A DNA stretch of 64,000 bases from Pseudomonas simiae (GCF_900111895.1 NZ_FOKB01000014.1:40802-104801); one strand, 5' to 3'. Positions 1-8,806 are shown, counted from the stretch's first letter. The notes: generated from the sequence alone by a model not told the origin. Translations and numbers: made by a program.

Positions 1-914
1 CGCCGCTGCATCAGCGGGCCATCATTGCCCAGGCAGCCGATTGACGAGCCAGCGAGGCGCTCCTGCACCAAGTCCGCGGCGTCACCGGCCAGCAGCAATG
101 GACAATCGATGGTCAGCGCCAGCCGCTTGAGCCGCGACGGCAGTTCATTGCTGGGGGCGCGATTGGAAAACAGCACCAAGGCTTGCGGATGGGTCTTCTC
201 ACAGACCAGTGTCAGTTCGTCGAATGGCTGGCCCACCCCCAGGATCTTTACAGCGAGCTTTTCACCCGTCAGCAGCAGGCCTGCCACCAACACCTCCAGC
301 TCGCGGCATTCCCCGGCAATGGCTGCCAGCAGAACCCGAGGCAGCGGCGCGGCGGCTAACACCTGCAGACGTTGCGCGGTGCGTGAACGCAAGAAATTAT
401 CGAAGAACAGCCACTCGCTGGCCTGGCCGAAGCGCCCTTGATGACGCAACAATTCCTGCCAGAGCGGCATGAGAATGTCTTGAAAGACCACGGCGAGGGG
501 GTAGGCGGAAAAAATCTGGCCGTACAGCCGATCCAGTTGGCAGTCATCGAACGCGCTGATTGCGTTGCGCAATTGCCCGTGCCACTGAGCCCACTCCACG
601 CCATCTTCAGAAACCGTACCGGGTTCGCGGAGCGGCTCGCCGCGCGCGAGGATCCTGCCCACTTTGCTCACCGCGACGCCGCGCTCGATCCAGTCGAGAA
701 TGCGGTGCACCGTGTCGATATCGGTGCGCGAGTACAAACGATGCCCACTTTCGGTGCGGATCGGCTGGATGAGGCCGTACCGTCTCTCCCAGGCCCGCAG
801 GGTGACCGGGTTGACGCCCGTCAGACGAGCCACTTCGCGAATCGGCAAAAGATCATCGGAAACAGCGATGCGGTCAGTGGTTGTTTCGCGCTGCGGAGCA
901 ATAGTTTCGGGCAT
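1..914 (-). CDS. MerR-family regulator with C-terminal B12-binding-like domain (C-terminus cut by window edge)
   Basis: The frame is open from an ATG at 914 to the window edge, giving 304 codons. Residues about 23-90 form a MerR winged helix (LPIREVARLTGVNPVTLRAW, then WERRYGL). The rest aligns with the helical and cobalamin-binding domains of CarH/LitR light regulators. Where CarH-type proteins carry the cobalamin-contacting Glu-His pair, this protein reads EW (ASEWLFFDNFLRSR), so the histidine is missing. From knowledge of the family, Pseudomonas LitR proteins of this class work without bound B12. It is probably a stress- or light-linked transcription factor. Its targets (often photolyase and pterin genes) would lie beyond the edge or among the divergent genes to the right. 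Confidence 0.8.
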   Translation of the reverse strand, partial: MPETIAPQRETTTDRIAVSDDLLPIREVARLTGVNPVTLRAWERRYGLIQPIRTESGHRLYSRTDIDTVHRILDWIERGVAVSKVGRILARGEPLREPGTVSEDGVEWAQWHGQLRNAISAFDDCQLDRLYGQIFSAYPLAVVFQDILMPLWQELLRHQGRFGQASEWLFFDNFLRSRTAQRLQVLAAAPLPRVLLAAIAGECRELEVLVAGLLLTGEKLAVKILGVGQPFDELTLVCEKTHPQALVLFSNRAPSNELPSRLKRLALTIDCPLLLAGDAADLVQERLAGSSIGCLGNDGPLMQR

Positions 915-1130
915 CAGAGGTCAAGAACATCCATGTCGATATGGGCCCCATTTAACGCTTTTTCGGTTGAACGATTCAAGCTGCGCAGCGAACCGACAGA
1001 AGTGTCTGGCGTATTTCACTAAAACAGGAATAATCCTTGCCTGCTTTTTCAAGGCGCAGCCGCATCACCCCGCGACTGCACCTGGTGCCGTACCTACCCG
1101 GTCACGTGCCCCCTTATTTGGAGATACACA

Positions 1131-1688
1131 ATGTCTACCTCTCCCGTCACCTTGATGGTTGCGCGCCGCGTGGCCAAAGGGCGCTACGAAGAACTGATGG
1201 CCTGGCTGCGCGAAGGCGAGCAATTGGCCACGGACTTTCCCGGCTACCTGGGCTCGGGTGTCCTTGCACCGCCGCCCAACGATGATGAATTCCAGATCAT
1301 TTTCCGCTTCGCCGATGAACAGACTCTGCATGCCTGGGAGTTTTCGGCTTCCCGCAGCGCCTGGTTGAGCCGTGGCAGCGAGCTGTTTGCAGACCCGTCC
1401 GAGCACCGCGTACGTGGTATCGATGGCTGGTTTGGCGCAGTCGGCGCCCGCCCTCCACGCTGGAAGCAGGCAGTGGCGATCTGGCTGGCGTTTTTCCCGG
1501 TGTCGTTGCTGTTCAACTTTGTCCTGGGGCCCTTGCTCAACGGACTCGACCTGGCGCCGCGCGTACTGGTCAGCACCATGGCCCTGACGCCGCTGATGGT
1601 GTACTGGTTCATCCCGCTGTCGACGCATCTGTTAGCCAATTGGCTGCATCCCTCCCCGCCACGCAAGGTCGCTGAAGCCGCCGCGTGA
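1131..1688 (+). CDS. Antibiotic biosynthesis monooxygenase (ABM) domain protein with C-terminal membrane segments
   Basis: A 185-residue protein. Residues 1-95 form a ferredoxin-like ABM fold, with an early strand VTLMVARRVAKGRYEEL and a later IIFRFADEQTLHAWE. Two hydrophobic helices follow, around residues 115-140 (AIWLAFFPVSLLFNFVLG) and 145-170. ABM domains occur in small oxygenases and heme-related or stress proteins, but the combination with a membrane anchor has no firm substrate. The ATG follows TGGAGATACACA, an acceptable ribosome site. It is divergent from the MerR regulator and 57 bp upstream of folM, so it may be co-transcribed with the pterin genes or controlled by the MerR protein. 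The function is unassigned. Confidence 0.75.
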   Translation: MSTSPVTLMVARRVAKGRYEELMAWLREGEQLATDFPGYLGSGVLAPPPNDDEFQIIFRFADEQTLHAWEFSASRSAWLSRGSELFADPSEHRVRGIDGWFGAVGARPPRWKQAVAIWLAFFPVSLLFNFVLGPLLNGLDLAPRVLVSTMALTPLMVYWFIPLSTHLLANWLHPSPPRKVAEAAA

Positions 1689-1745
1689 GTACAGGGGCGC
1701 CCGGTCGCTGGTATAGTTTCAATCTGCCAGCGACTCGAGCCTCCC

Positions 1746-2456
1746 ATGACTGCAACGAACGCCCCGATCCTGATCACCGGCGCCGGCCAGCGTGTCGGCC
1801 TGCATTGCGCCCAGCGCCTGCTGGATGAAGGCCACCCGGTGATTTTCAGCTACCGCAGCGAGAGACCCGGCGTGCAAGCCCTGCGCGCACGTGGTGCGGT
1901 GGGGGTGTTTGCCGATTTCTCCAGTGAGGCCGGTATCCTGGCGTTTATCGCTGAATTGAACACCCATACCCAGAGCCTGCGCGCGATCATTCACAACGCC
2001 TCGGCCTGGATCGCCGAAACGCCCGACGACGAAAGCCGCGCCTTTACCGACATGTTCAGCGTGCACATGCTTGCGCCGTACCTGATCAACCTGCATTGTT
2101 CACCCTTGTTGCAACGCTCTTCCCCCGCCGACATTGTGCACATCAGCGATGACGTGGTGCGCAAGGGCAGCCGCCAGCACATCGCGTATTGCGCCACCAA
2201 AGCCGGGCTCGACAGCCTCACGTTGTCGTTTGCCGCGCAGTTCGCGCCGCTGATCAAGGTCAACGGCATCGCGCCGGCGATGGTGATGTTCAACGACGGC
2301 GACGACGCAGACTATCGCGCCAAGGTGCTGGCCAAGTCGGCACTGGGCATCGAGCCCGGGCCCGAGGTGATTTACCAGAGCATGCGTTACCTGCTGGACA
2401 ACCCTTATGTCACCGGTACCACCCTGACCGTCAACGGCGGGCGGCATATCAAGTAA
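1746..2456 (+). CDS. folM: Dihydromonapterin reductase FolM (SDR family)
   Basis: A 236-residue short-chain dehydrogenase. The N-terminal nucleotide motif is ITGAGQRVGLHCAQ, and YCATKAGLD is the catalytic YxxxK at about residue 150. The RVG after TGAGQ is typical of pteridine reductases and of FolM. The enzyme reduces dihydromonapterin to tetrahydromonapterin using NADPH, and has weaker dihydrofolate reductase activity. It is followed at 20 bp by folE and then folX, which together supply the substrate from GTP. In Pseudomonas this makes the pterin cofactor of phenylalanine hydroxylase. Length and neighbours agree with FolM rather than a generic SDR. Confidence 0.9.
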   Translation: MTATNAPILITGAGQRVGLHCAQRLLDEGHPVIFSYRSERPGVQALRARGAVGVFADFSSEAGILAFIAELNTHTQSLRAIIHNASAWIAETPDDESRAFTDMFSVHMLAPYLINLHCSPLLQRSSPADIVHISDDVVRKGSRQHIAYCATKAGLDSLTLSFAAQFAPLIKVNGIAPAMVMFNDGDDADYRAKVLAKSALGIEPGPEVIYQSMRYLLDNPYVTGTTLTVNGGRHIK

Positions 2457-2476
2457 GCCGTTTGTGAGGATGTTGT

Positions 2477-3031
2477 ATGACCCTGCCCCACCACTACCGC
2501 GAAATCCTCAAAGGCCTGGGCGAAGACCCGGAGCGCGAAGGCTTGCTCGATACGCCCAAGCGCGCTGCCAAGGCCATGCAGTACCTGTGTCACGGCTACG
2601 AGCAGAGCCTTGAAGACATCGTCAACGGCGCGCTGTTCACCTCTGACAATGACGAGATGGTGATCCTCAAGGACATCGAGTTGTACTCGCTGTGCGAACA
2701 CCACCTGCTGCCCTTCATCGGCAAGGCCCACGTGGCCTACATCCCCACCGGCAAGGTGTTGGGCCTGTCGAAGCTGGCGCGCATCGTCGACATGTACGCT
2801 CGGCGCCTGCAGATCCAGGAAAACCTCACGCGGCAAATCGCCGACGCAATCCAGGACGTGACCCAGGCCGCCGGCGTGGCCGTGGTGATCGAAGCCCAGC
2901 ACATGTGCATGATGATGCGCGGTGTGGAAAAACAGAATTCAACCATGAACACCTCGGTGATGCTCGGCGCGTTCCGCGAGTCGAACACCACGCGCATGGA
3001 GTTCCTGCAACTGATCGGACGGAGCAAGTAG
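2477..3031 (+). CDS. folE: GTP cyclohydrolase I
   Basis: A 184-residue type IA GTP cyclohydrolase, which converts GTP to 7,8-dihydroneopterin triphosphate, the first pterin step. The zinc and active-site motif LCEHHLLPFIGKAHVAYIP is present, and a second conserved block reads EAQHMCMMMRGVEKQNS with the second zinc cysteine. It lies in the middle of folM-folE-folX. The stop at 3029-3031 is 2 bp before the folX start, which indicates translational coupling. At 184 residues it matches the short Pseudomonas FolE1 type. A second GTP cyclohydrolase may exist elsewhere in the genome. Confidence 0.95.
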   Translation: MTLPHHYREILKGLGEDPEREGLLDTPKRAAKAMQYLCHGYEQSLEDIVNGALFTSDNDEMVILKDIELYSLCEHHLLPFIGKAHVAYIPTGKVLGLSKLARIVDMYARRLQIQENLTRQIADAIQDVTQAAGVAVVIEAQHMCMMMRGVEKQNSTMNTSVMLGAFRESNTTRMEFLQLIGRSK

Positions 3032-3033
3032 CA

Positions 3034-3405
3034 ATGCCACAACTTCAACCAGGCATGGCGCGCATCCGGGTCAAGGACCTGTGCCTGCGCACTTACATCG
3101 GCATCAACGAGGACGAGATCCTCAACAAGCAGGATGTGCTGATCAACCTGACCATCCTGTATGCCGCCCAGGAAGCCGTGCGCGACAATGACATTGACCA
3201 CGCCTTGAATTACCGCACCATCACCAAGGCGATCATTGCCCACGTCGAGGGCAACCGCTTTGCCTTGCTGGAGCGCCTGACCCAGGAGCTGCTGGACCTG
3301 GTGATGAGCAATGAGTCGGTGCTGTACGCCGAAGTCGAAGTGGACAAGCCCCATGCGCTGCGCTTTGCCGAGTCGGTGTCGATTACCCTGGCGGCCAGCC
3401 GCTAA
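3034..3405 (+). CDS. folX: Dihydroneopterin triphosphate 2'-epimerase FolX
   Basis: A 123-residue member of the FolB/FolX tunnelling fold. The block LCLRTYIGINEDEILNKQDV near residue 15 is the FolX version of the FolB active-site strand, and DIDHALNYRTITKAI and LLERLTQELLDLVM follow. It epimerises dihydroneopterin triphosphate to the monapterin form, which fits the FolM reductase upstream. The frame is open further upstream, but the ATG at 3034, just after the folE stop, gives the family length and fits coupled translation. FolB is the alternative reading, but the context argues for FolX. Confidence 0.9.
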   Translation: MPQLQPGMARIRVKDLCLRTYIGINEDEILNKQDVLINLTILYAAQEAVRDNDIDHALNYRTITKAIIAHVEGNRFALLERLTQELLDLVMSNESVLYAEVEVDKPHALRFAESVSITLAASR

Positions 3406-3428
3406 CCCCTGAATTGTCAGTGAGCCCT

Positions 3429-3725
3429 ATGAACGACCAACAACGCCTCGAACTCGAAGCCGCTGCCTTCCGCAGGCTGGTGGCGCACCTGGACAGCCGC
3501 AAGGATGTGCAGAATATCGACCTGATGAACCTCTCGGGCTTCTGCCGTAACTGCTTGTCCAAGTGGTACAAGGCCGAGGCCGACGAGCGCCAGATCGAGC
3601 TGAGCCTCGATGACGCCCGTGAAGTGGTGTACGGCATGCCGTACGCCGAGTGGAAAGCCCAATACCAGAAAGAAGCCAGCGCCGACCAACAGGCGGCGTT
3701 CGCCAAAGGAAAAACCCATGACTGA
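3429..3725 (+). CDS. DUF1244 family protein
   Basis: A 98-residue soluble protein with the family signature GFCRNCLSKWYKAEAD at about residues 36-51. The CxxC could bind metal, although this is not established. EVVYGMPYAEWKAQYQKEAS follows. DUF1244 proteins are conserved in proteobacteria without a proven function. The ATG at 3429 follows a short GTGAGCCCT leader. The next gene overlaps the end by 8 bp, so the two are probably made from one message, possibly the distal part of the folM-E-X transcript. Confidence 0.85.
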   Translation: MNDQQRLELEAAAFRRLVAHLDSRKDVQNIDLMNLSGFCRNCLSKWYKAEADERQIELSLDDAREVVYGMPYAEWKAQYQKEASADQQAAFAKGKTHD

Positions 3726-4056
3726 TTTGAACACCCTGCGCGCCAGCCTCGACAGCGGCGAACATGTTTTTGCCGATACGCTGGCCTTTGTCGCCGCAGG
3801 TTATGACTACCAGCCACAAGCCTTTACCAATGGCGACGTGGAAAACGCCGCTGGGCAGAACGAAGGCTCGTGCAAGACCTTGGGTTTGGCCCTGTTGGAA
3901 GGCCTGAGCGACCAGGAAGCGCTGCTGGCGTTTGGCGAGCATTACCGTTCGGTGCTGGCGACGCCTGAGGGCAGCGACCATGGCAATATCCGGGCGCTGA
4001 TCAAGCATGGGCTGGCTGGGGTGAAGTTTGCCGCGCAGCCACTGACCCGCCGCTGA
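3718..4056 (+). CDS. HopJ family protein
   Basis: A 112-residue acidic protein with the HopJ pattern: an N-terminal TLRASLDSGEHVFADTLAFV, the core YQPQAFTNGDVENAAGQNEG at about residues 36-55, and FGEHYRSVLATPEGSDHGNI. The family is named after a P. syringae type III effector, but chromosomal copies occur in many Pseudomonas lacking that role, and no secretion genes are visible here. A housekeeping or stress function is therefore more likely than effector activity. The start ATG lies inside the end of the DUF1244 gene with an AAAGGAAAA ribosome site just upstream. Confidence 0.85.
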   Translation: MTDLNTLRASLDSGEHVFADTLAFVAAGYDYQPQAFTNGDVENAAGQNEGSCKTLGLALLEGLSDQEALLAFGEHYRSVLATPEGSDHGNIRALIKHGLAGVKFAAQPLTRR

Positions 4057-4078
4057 TTCAATTTGATAACCCGGTTAA

Positions 4079-4151
4079 TGTGGGAGCCGGGCTTGCCCGC
4101 GATGGCCGTGGTGGCTGACACGACGCTATCGCAGGCAAGCCAGCTCCCACA
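4079..4151. repeat. REPIN (inverted pair of REP sequences)
   Basis: TGTGGGAGCCGGGCTTGCC at the left is mirrored by GGCAAGCCAGCTCCCACA at the right, around a 35-base centre. It belongs to the GCAGGCAAGC subclass and lies between two convergent genes. Confidence 0.85.
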
Positions 4152-4201
4152 GTGATTGGGTTGACACATCGAAACTGTGGTGCGACTTGAATTGCGCGCA
4201 T

Positions 4202-4230
4202 AAAAAAACCGGCCTCTCAGCCGGTTTTTT
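4202..4230. terminator. Bidirectional intrinsic terminator (HopJ gene / trxB)
   Basis: AAAAAACCGGC and GCCGGTTTTTT flank a CTCTCA loop. The T-run on either strand suits the convergent HopJ gene and trxB. Confidence 0.9.
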
Positions 4231-4242
4231 CGTTTCAACGGT

Positions 4243-5205
4243 TTAGAACGAAGCGTCCTTCAAACCGTCGAGGTAACGCTCGGCATCCAGTGCCGCCATG
4301 CAACCGGCGCCGGCCGAGGTGATGGCCTGGCGGTAGACGTGGTCGGCCACGTCACCGGCAGCGAAGATACCTTCGATGTTGGTGGCAGTGGCATTGCCTT
4401 CGCGGCCGCCCTGAACGACCAGGTAACCGTCTTTGGCTTCCAGCACGCCCTCGAACAGCGAAGTGTTCGGAGTGTGGCCGATGGCGATAAACACGCCGTC
4501 GACTTTCAACTCGTCGAAGCTGCCGTCGTTGTTCTTCAGGCGGGCACCGGTCACGCCCATGTTGTCGCCCAGGACTTCGTCCAGGGTGGCGTTGAGCTTG
4601 AGGATGATCTTGCCTTCAGCCACACGGGCGTGCAGCTTGTCGATCAGGATCTTCTCGGCGCGGAAGGTCTCGCGGCGGTGAACCAGGGTCACGGTGCTGG
4701 CGATGTTGGCCAGGTACAGTGCTTCTTCCACGGCAGTGTTGCCACCACCGACCACGGCGACTGGCTTGTTGCGGTAGAAGAAACCGTCGCAGGTCGCGCA
4801 GGCGGAAACGCCCTTGCCCATGAACGCTTCTTCCGACGGCAGTCCCAGGTAACGGGCGCTGGCGCCAGTAGCGATGATCAACGCGTCACAGGTGTACACG
4901 CCGCTGTCGCCGGTCAGGCTGTAAGGCTTCTTGGAGAAATCGACCTGGTTGATGTGATCAAACACGATCTCGGTTTCGAAGCGCTCGGCGTGTTCTTTCA
5001 TACGCTCCATGAGCACCGGGCCGGTGAGGCCGTGGACGTCGCCCGGCCAGTTGTCGACTTCGGTGGTGGTGGTCAGCTGACCACCCGCCTGCATGCCGGT
5101 GATCAGCAGTGGCTTGAGGTTGGCCCGGGCAGCGTAAACGGCAGCGCTGTAACCGGCAGGGCCGGAACCGAGAATAATCACTCGCGAATGACGGGTATCA
5201 GACAT
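4243..5205 (-). CDS. trxB: Thioredoxin reductase
   Basis: A 320-residue flavoenzyme that passes electrons from NADPH through FAD to thioredoxin. It shows the FAD motif ILGSGPAGYSAAVYAARA at residues 10-27, the redox pair CATC in SACATCDGFFYRNKP at about 135-150, the NADPH motif VVGGGNTAVEEALYL, and the C-terminal FAD motif GIFAAGDVADHVYRQ. Length and motif order match E. coli-type TrxB. It is divergent from cysZ and is closed by the shared terminator at 4202-4230. Confidence 0.95.
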   Translation of the reverse strand: MSDTRHSRVIILGSGPAGYSAAVYAARANLKPLLITGMQAGGQLTTTTEVDNWPGDVHGLTGPVLMERMKEHAERFETEIVFDHINQVDFSKKPYSLTGDSGVYTCDALIIATGASARYLGLPSEEAFMGKGVSACATCDGFFYRNKPVAVVGGGNTAVEEALYLANIASTVTLVHRRETFRAEKILIDKLHARVAEGKIILKLNATLDEVLGDNMGVTGARLKNNDGSFDELKVDGVFIAIGHTPNTSLFEGVLEAKDGYLVVQGGREGNATATNIEGIFAAGDVADHVYRQAITSAGAGCMAALDAERYLDGLKDASF

Positions 5206-5488
5206 GACTCACTCCTATCGACCACCTGGACTACAAGGCGGCTGGAATAAAAAAGGGACCACGAAGCACTTGGGGAAGGCTTGAACTCGCAGGCCCTGAA
5301 AAATAATGGGTGCAGCGTATCGAGGGGGGCAAGATTAAGGAAATACGGAATAACAATCCAGCTCATAGGTGGTCTCTATGCTGTCGGCTAGATTGATCGA
5401 TGCCTTTGTTACTGCTGATGTCGCCGCTTTCGCCCAAGATGCAAAGCCGGTAAGGTCGGCGCGTTCGTCCCCTTGTTCGGAGTTCTCC

Positions 5489-6256
5489 ATGCCCGCCCCC
5501 GCTCTTTCCGGCCCGCAATACCTGCGCGAAGGCCTCAAACTGGTGTTGAGTCCCAGCTTGCGCCTGTTTGTGCTGCTGCCGCTGGCGATCAACCTGGTGT
5601 TGTTCGTCGGCTTGATCTATTTCGCCGGCCATCAGTTCAGTTTGTGGGTCGACCATCTGATGCCGACGCTGCCGAGCTGGCTGGGTTTTCTGAATTACCT
5701 GCTCTGGCCCCTGTTCGTCGTGCTGGTGGTGCTGATGGTGTTTTTCACCTTCACCATGCTCGCCAACATCATCGCAGCGCCCTTCAACGGCTTTCTCTCG
5801 GAGAAAGTAGAAGTGGTGGTGCGCGGCACCGATGACTTCCCGGCCTTCAGCTGGGGCGAGTTGATCGCCATGGTCCCGCGCACCCTGGCTCGCGAGATGC
5901 GCAAGCTGGGCTATTTCCTGCCCCGGGCCATCGGCCTGTTTATCCTGTCGTTCATTCCGGTGGTCAACCTGATCGCCGCCCCCCTGTGGTTGCTGTTCGG
6001 CGTGTGGATGATGGCGATCCAATACATCGACTACCCGGCGGACAACCACAAACTGGGCTGGAACGAAATGCTCGCCTGGTTGCGGCAGAAACGCTGGCAG
6101 AGCATGAGCTTCGGCGGGATCGTCTACCTGGTGCTGCTGGTGCCGGTGGTCAACCTGTTGATGATGCCGGCCGCGGTGGCGGGAGCCACGTTGTTCTGGG
6201 TACGTGAACAAGGGGCCGAGGCGATGGCACAGCAGCAGAAAGTGACCCAGTCATAA
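5489..6256 (+). CDS. cysZ: Sulfate transporter CysZ
   Basis: A 255-residue inner-membrane protein with four strong hydrophobic segments: LFVLLPLAINLVLFVGLIYF, LLWPLFVVLVVLMVFFTFTM, and two more near residues 140-170 and 215-235. LANIIAAPFNGFLSEKVE is the CysZ signature. It imports sulfate for cysteine synthesis. The ATG at 5489 was preferred over an upstream in-frame ATG because residues from there match the family (PAPALSGPQYLREGLKLV) and the upstream stretch is atypical. It is divergent from trxB, a common Pseudomonas pairing. Confidence 0.92.
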   Translation: MPAPALSGPQYLREGLKLVLSPSLRLFVLLPLAINLVLFVGLIYFAGHQFSLWVDHLMPTLPSWLGFLNYLLWPLFVVLVVLMVFFTFTMLANIIAAPFNGFLSEKVEVVVRGTDDFPAFSWGELIAMVPRTLAREMRKLGYFLPRAIGLFILSFIPVVNLIAAPLWLLFGVWMMAIQYIDYPADNHKLGWNEMLAWLRQKRWQSMSFGGIVYLVLLVPVVNLLMMPAAVAGATLFWVREQGAEAMAQQQKVTQS

Positions 6257-6310
6257 ATCCATCATCTCGATGACACAATGACGACATGGCCCACGGCGAG
6301 ACTGTGGGTC

Positions 6311-7513
6311 ATGACGACAGCTTCGCTTCACATCACCCTTATTACCGAAACCTTCCCGCCAGAGATCAACGGGGTGGCCAATACCCTTGGTCGCCTGTGC
6401 GAGGGTTTGCGTGCCCGTGGCCATCAAGTCGAACTGGTGCGCCCGCGCCAAGGCGTCGACCAGAGCCGCCCCAGCGACGATGCGTTGCTGCTGTGCCGTG
6501 GCTGGCCGCTGCCGGGTTATCCAGGCCTGCAATGGGGGCAGTCGTCGATGCACAAGTTGCTGCGGCGCTGGACCCGTCAGCGCCCGGACGTGCTGTACAT
6601 CGCCACGGAGGGGCCACTGGGCCTGTCCGCCCTGCGCGCCGCACGCCGCCTGGGGATCAGCGTGGTCAGCGGTTTTCACACCAACTTCCAGCAGTACTCC
6701 AACCAATACGGCTTGAGCCTGCTGAGCCGGATGGTCACCCACTACCTGCGCTGGTTTCATAACCGCTCGACCCTGACCCTGGTGCCCAGCGCCAGCCAGC
6801 GCCTGGAGCTGGAACGCCGGCATTTCGAGCGCCTGGGCATGTTGTCACGCGGCGTGGACAGCCAGCTGTTCCATCCCGCCAAACGCGATAACGCGCTGCG
6901 GAAAAGCTGGGCATTAAACAGCGAGCAAACCGCCGTGCTCTATGTGGGCCGGCTGGCCCAGGAAAAAAACCTGGGGCTGCTCAAGCGCTGCTTCGAGACG
7001 TTGCAGGACACCTATCCACTGCGCCAGATGAAACTGATCATCGTCGGTGATGGCCCGCAACGCGCGACGATGGAGAAGGAGCTGCCAGAGGCGATCTTCT
7101 GCGGGACCTTGCGCGGTGAGGAACTGGCGCGGCATTACGCGTCAGGCGATGTGTTTCTGTTCCCCAGTCTGACCGAAACCTTCGGCAACGTTGTGCTGGA
7201 AGCAATGGCGTCGGGGCTGGGTGTGGTGGCCTACGACCAAGCCGCCGCGACCCAGCATATTCGCCATGGCTACAACGGTGTATTGGCGATGCCGGGGGAC
7301 GAGAACGCGTTTTGCGAGGCGGCCAACTGGCTGCTGGAGGACGCTGAAAGTCTGCGCCGCATGCGCCTGAATGCGCGTCAACATGCGAGCCGCCAGGGTT
7401 GGCCGGCGATTATCGAGCAGTTTGAGCGACAACTGCGCGGGGTCTGCAAGGACGGGCACCCGGTGCCCGCCCTGTCGCCGCTTACACCAGGGTCGTCAAC
7501 GCCTCACGACTGA
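6311..7513 (+). CDS. Glycosyltransferase, GT4 family (glycosyltransferase family 1 domain)
   Basis: About 400 residues, with a GT-B fold. The N-terminal half begins HITLITETFPPEINGVANT. The C-terminal nucleotide-sugar domain contains LYVGRLAQEKNLGLL and the EX7E motif in ETFGNVVLEAMASGLGVVAY. It resembles mannosyltransferases such as MgtA or the sulfolipid and phosphatidylinositol types, but donor and acceptor cannot be read from sequence. An in-frame ATG at 6278 exists. I prefer 6311 because homology begins there, although neither start has a clear ribosome site. Its 3' end overlaps the convergent oxidoreductase gene by 32 bp. Confidence 0.82.
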   Translation: MTTASLHITLITETFPPEINGVANTLGRLCEGLRARGHQVELVRPRQGVDQSRPSDDALLLCRGWPLPGYPGLQWGQSSMHKLLRRWTRQRPDVLYIATEGPLGLSALRAARRLGISVVSGFHTNFQQYSNQYGLSLLSRMVTHYLRWFHNRSTLTLVPSASQRLELERRHFERLGMLSRGVDSQLFHPAKRDNALRKSWALNSEQTAVLYVGRLAQEKNLGLLKRCFETLQDTYPLRQMKLIIVGDGPQRATMEKELPEAIFCGTLRGEELARHYASGDVFLFPSLTETFGNVVLEAMASGLGVVAYDQAAATQHIRHGYNGVLAMPGDENAFCEAANWLLEDAESLRRMRLNARQHASRQGWPAIIEQFERQLRGVCKDGHPVPALSPLTPGSSTPHD

Positions 7514-8585
7514 ACGGCAGAATGTCGCCCTCACGGCCTTCACGCACCTTCACCGCCCAATCCGGATCGACCAACAGCGCACGGCCCACAGCGACCAGGT
7601 CGAACTCATCGTTGTTCAAGCGCTCCAGCAGTTTCTCCAGGCTGGCCGGTTGCGCGACCTTGTCGGTGTTGACCATGAACTGCAGGAACTCGCCGTCCAG
7701 GCCGACGCTGCCCACGGTGATGGTCGGCTTGCCGGTGAGCAGACGTGTCCAGCCGGCCAGGTTAAGGTCGGAACCTTCGAACTCCGGCTCCCAGAAACGA
7801 CGCGTGGAGCAGTGGAAAATATCCACGCCCGCGTCGGCCAGTGGCTTGAGGAATTCGCCCAGGGCTTCTGGGGTTTGCACCAGGCGCGCGGTGTAGTCCT
7901 GCTGCTTCCATTGGGAGAAACGGAAGATGATCGGAAATTGCGGGCCGACCGCGGCGCGGGTGGCCTGGATCAGCTCAATGGCAAAACGCGAACGGTTGGC
8001 CAGGCTGCCGCCGTATTCGTCAGTCCGCTGGTTGCTGCCTTCCCAGAAGAACTGATCGACCAAATAGCCATGGGCGCCGTGGATTTCAACGCCGTCCATG
8101 CCGATGCTCTGGGCATCCTTGGCGGCTTGGGCGAAGGCATTGATCACCTCCTTGATGTCTTGATGGGTCATGCCGTGCACGACCACATTGCCATCCTTGA
8201 GTTTTTCCATCGGGCCATAGGCCGGCACGCTGGCATCCGGCTCGGTGCCGATCCGACGCACGCTGCCCACATGCCACAGCTGCGGGACGATCTTGCCGCC
8301 TTCGGCGTGTACCGCGTCGACGACGTTCTTCCAGCCAGCCAGAGCAGCTTCACCGTAGAAGTGCGGCACGTTGGGGTAACCATTCGAGGCTTGATGGCCG
8401 ACCACGGTGCCTTCGGTGATGATCAGGCCCACGCCGGCAGCGGCGCGTCGGCGGTAGTACTCGATCACGCTGGAACTGGGTACGCCACCAGGCGAGAACG
8501 AACGGGTCATCGGCGCCATGACGACACGGGTCGACAGTTGCAATGCACCGAGCTGGAAGGGTTTGAACAAGGCTTGGACGGGCAT
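7482..8585 (-). CDS. NADH:flavin oxidoreductase, Old Yellow Enzyme family
   Basis: A 367-residue FMN-dependent alkene reductase. The conserved OYE blocks are visible: RVVMAPMTRSFSPGGVPS at the N-terminus, the substrate-anion pair in IHGAHGYLVDQFFWEGSNQR, the block DEYGGSLANRSRFAIELI, and VAVGRALLVDPDWAVKVREG. Such enzymes reduce activated C=C bonds and nitro compounds with NAD(P)H. The physiological substrate is unknown. The start MPVQALFKPFQLG at 8585 fits the family better than an ATG four codons upstream. The 3' end overlaps the glycosyltransferase gene tail to tail. Confidence 0.88.
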   Translation of the reverse strand: MPVQALFKPFQLGALQLSTRVVMAPMTRSFSPGGVPSSSVIEYYRRRAAAGVGLIITEGTVVGHQASNGYPNVPHFYGEAALAGWKNVVDAVHAEGGKIVPQLWHVGSVRRIGTEPDASVPAYGPMEKLKDGNVVVHGMTHQDIKEVINAFAQAAKDAQSIGMDGVEIHGAHGYLVDQFFWEGSNQRTDEYGGSLANRSRFAIELIQATRAAVGPQFPIIFRFSQWKQQDYTARLVQTPEALGEFLKPLADAGVDIFHCSTRRFWEPEFEGSDLNLAGWTRLLTGKPTITVGSVGLDGEFLQFMVNTDKVAQPASLEKLLERLNNDEFDLVAVGRALLVDPDWAVKVREGREGDILPFSREALTTLV

Positions 8586-8695
8586 GGGGCACTCCACGGA
8601 AGACGGGGTTTATGATGTGGATAATATTGACCGTGGGCGAACCTGAACAGCACTATTGATCTGAGTGATTAAAGGGTAAAAGCGCCTTGATCACG

Positions 8696-8796
8696 GTAGG
8701 CGCGAGCTTGCTCGCGAAAATCGCCAACGATAACCCGGGACATTCTGGGTGAACGTAGCGCGCTCAGGCTTTTCGCGAGCAAGCTCGGTGCTACAA
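8696..8796. repeat. REPIN
   Basis: GTAGGCGCGAGCTTGCTCGCGAA on the left pairs with TTCGCGAGCAAGCTCGG on the right. This is the GCGAGCAAGC subclass, located between two minus-strand genes. Confidence 0.85.
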
Positions 8797-8806
8797 GGGG
8801 AAGTAT

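Noticed and set aside
3718..4056. HopJ protein as evidence of type III secretion
   Set aside because: No secretion genes, chaperone or hrp-box are present, and chromosomal HopJ homologues are widespread.
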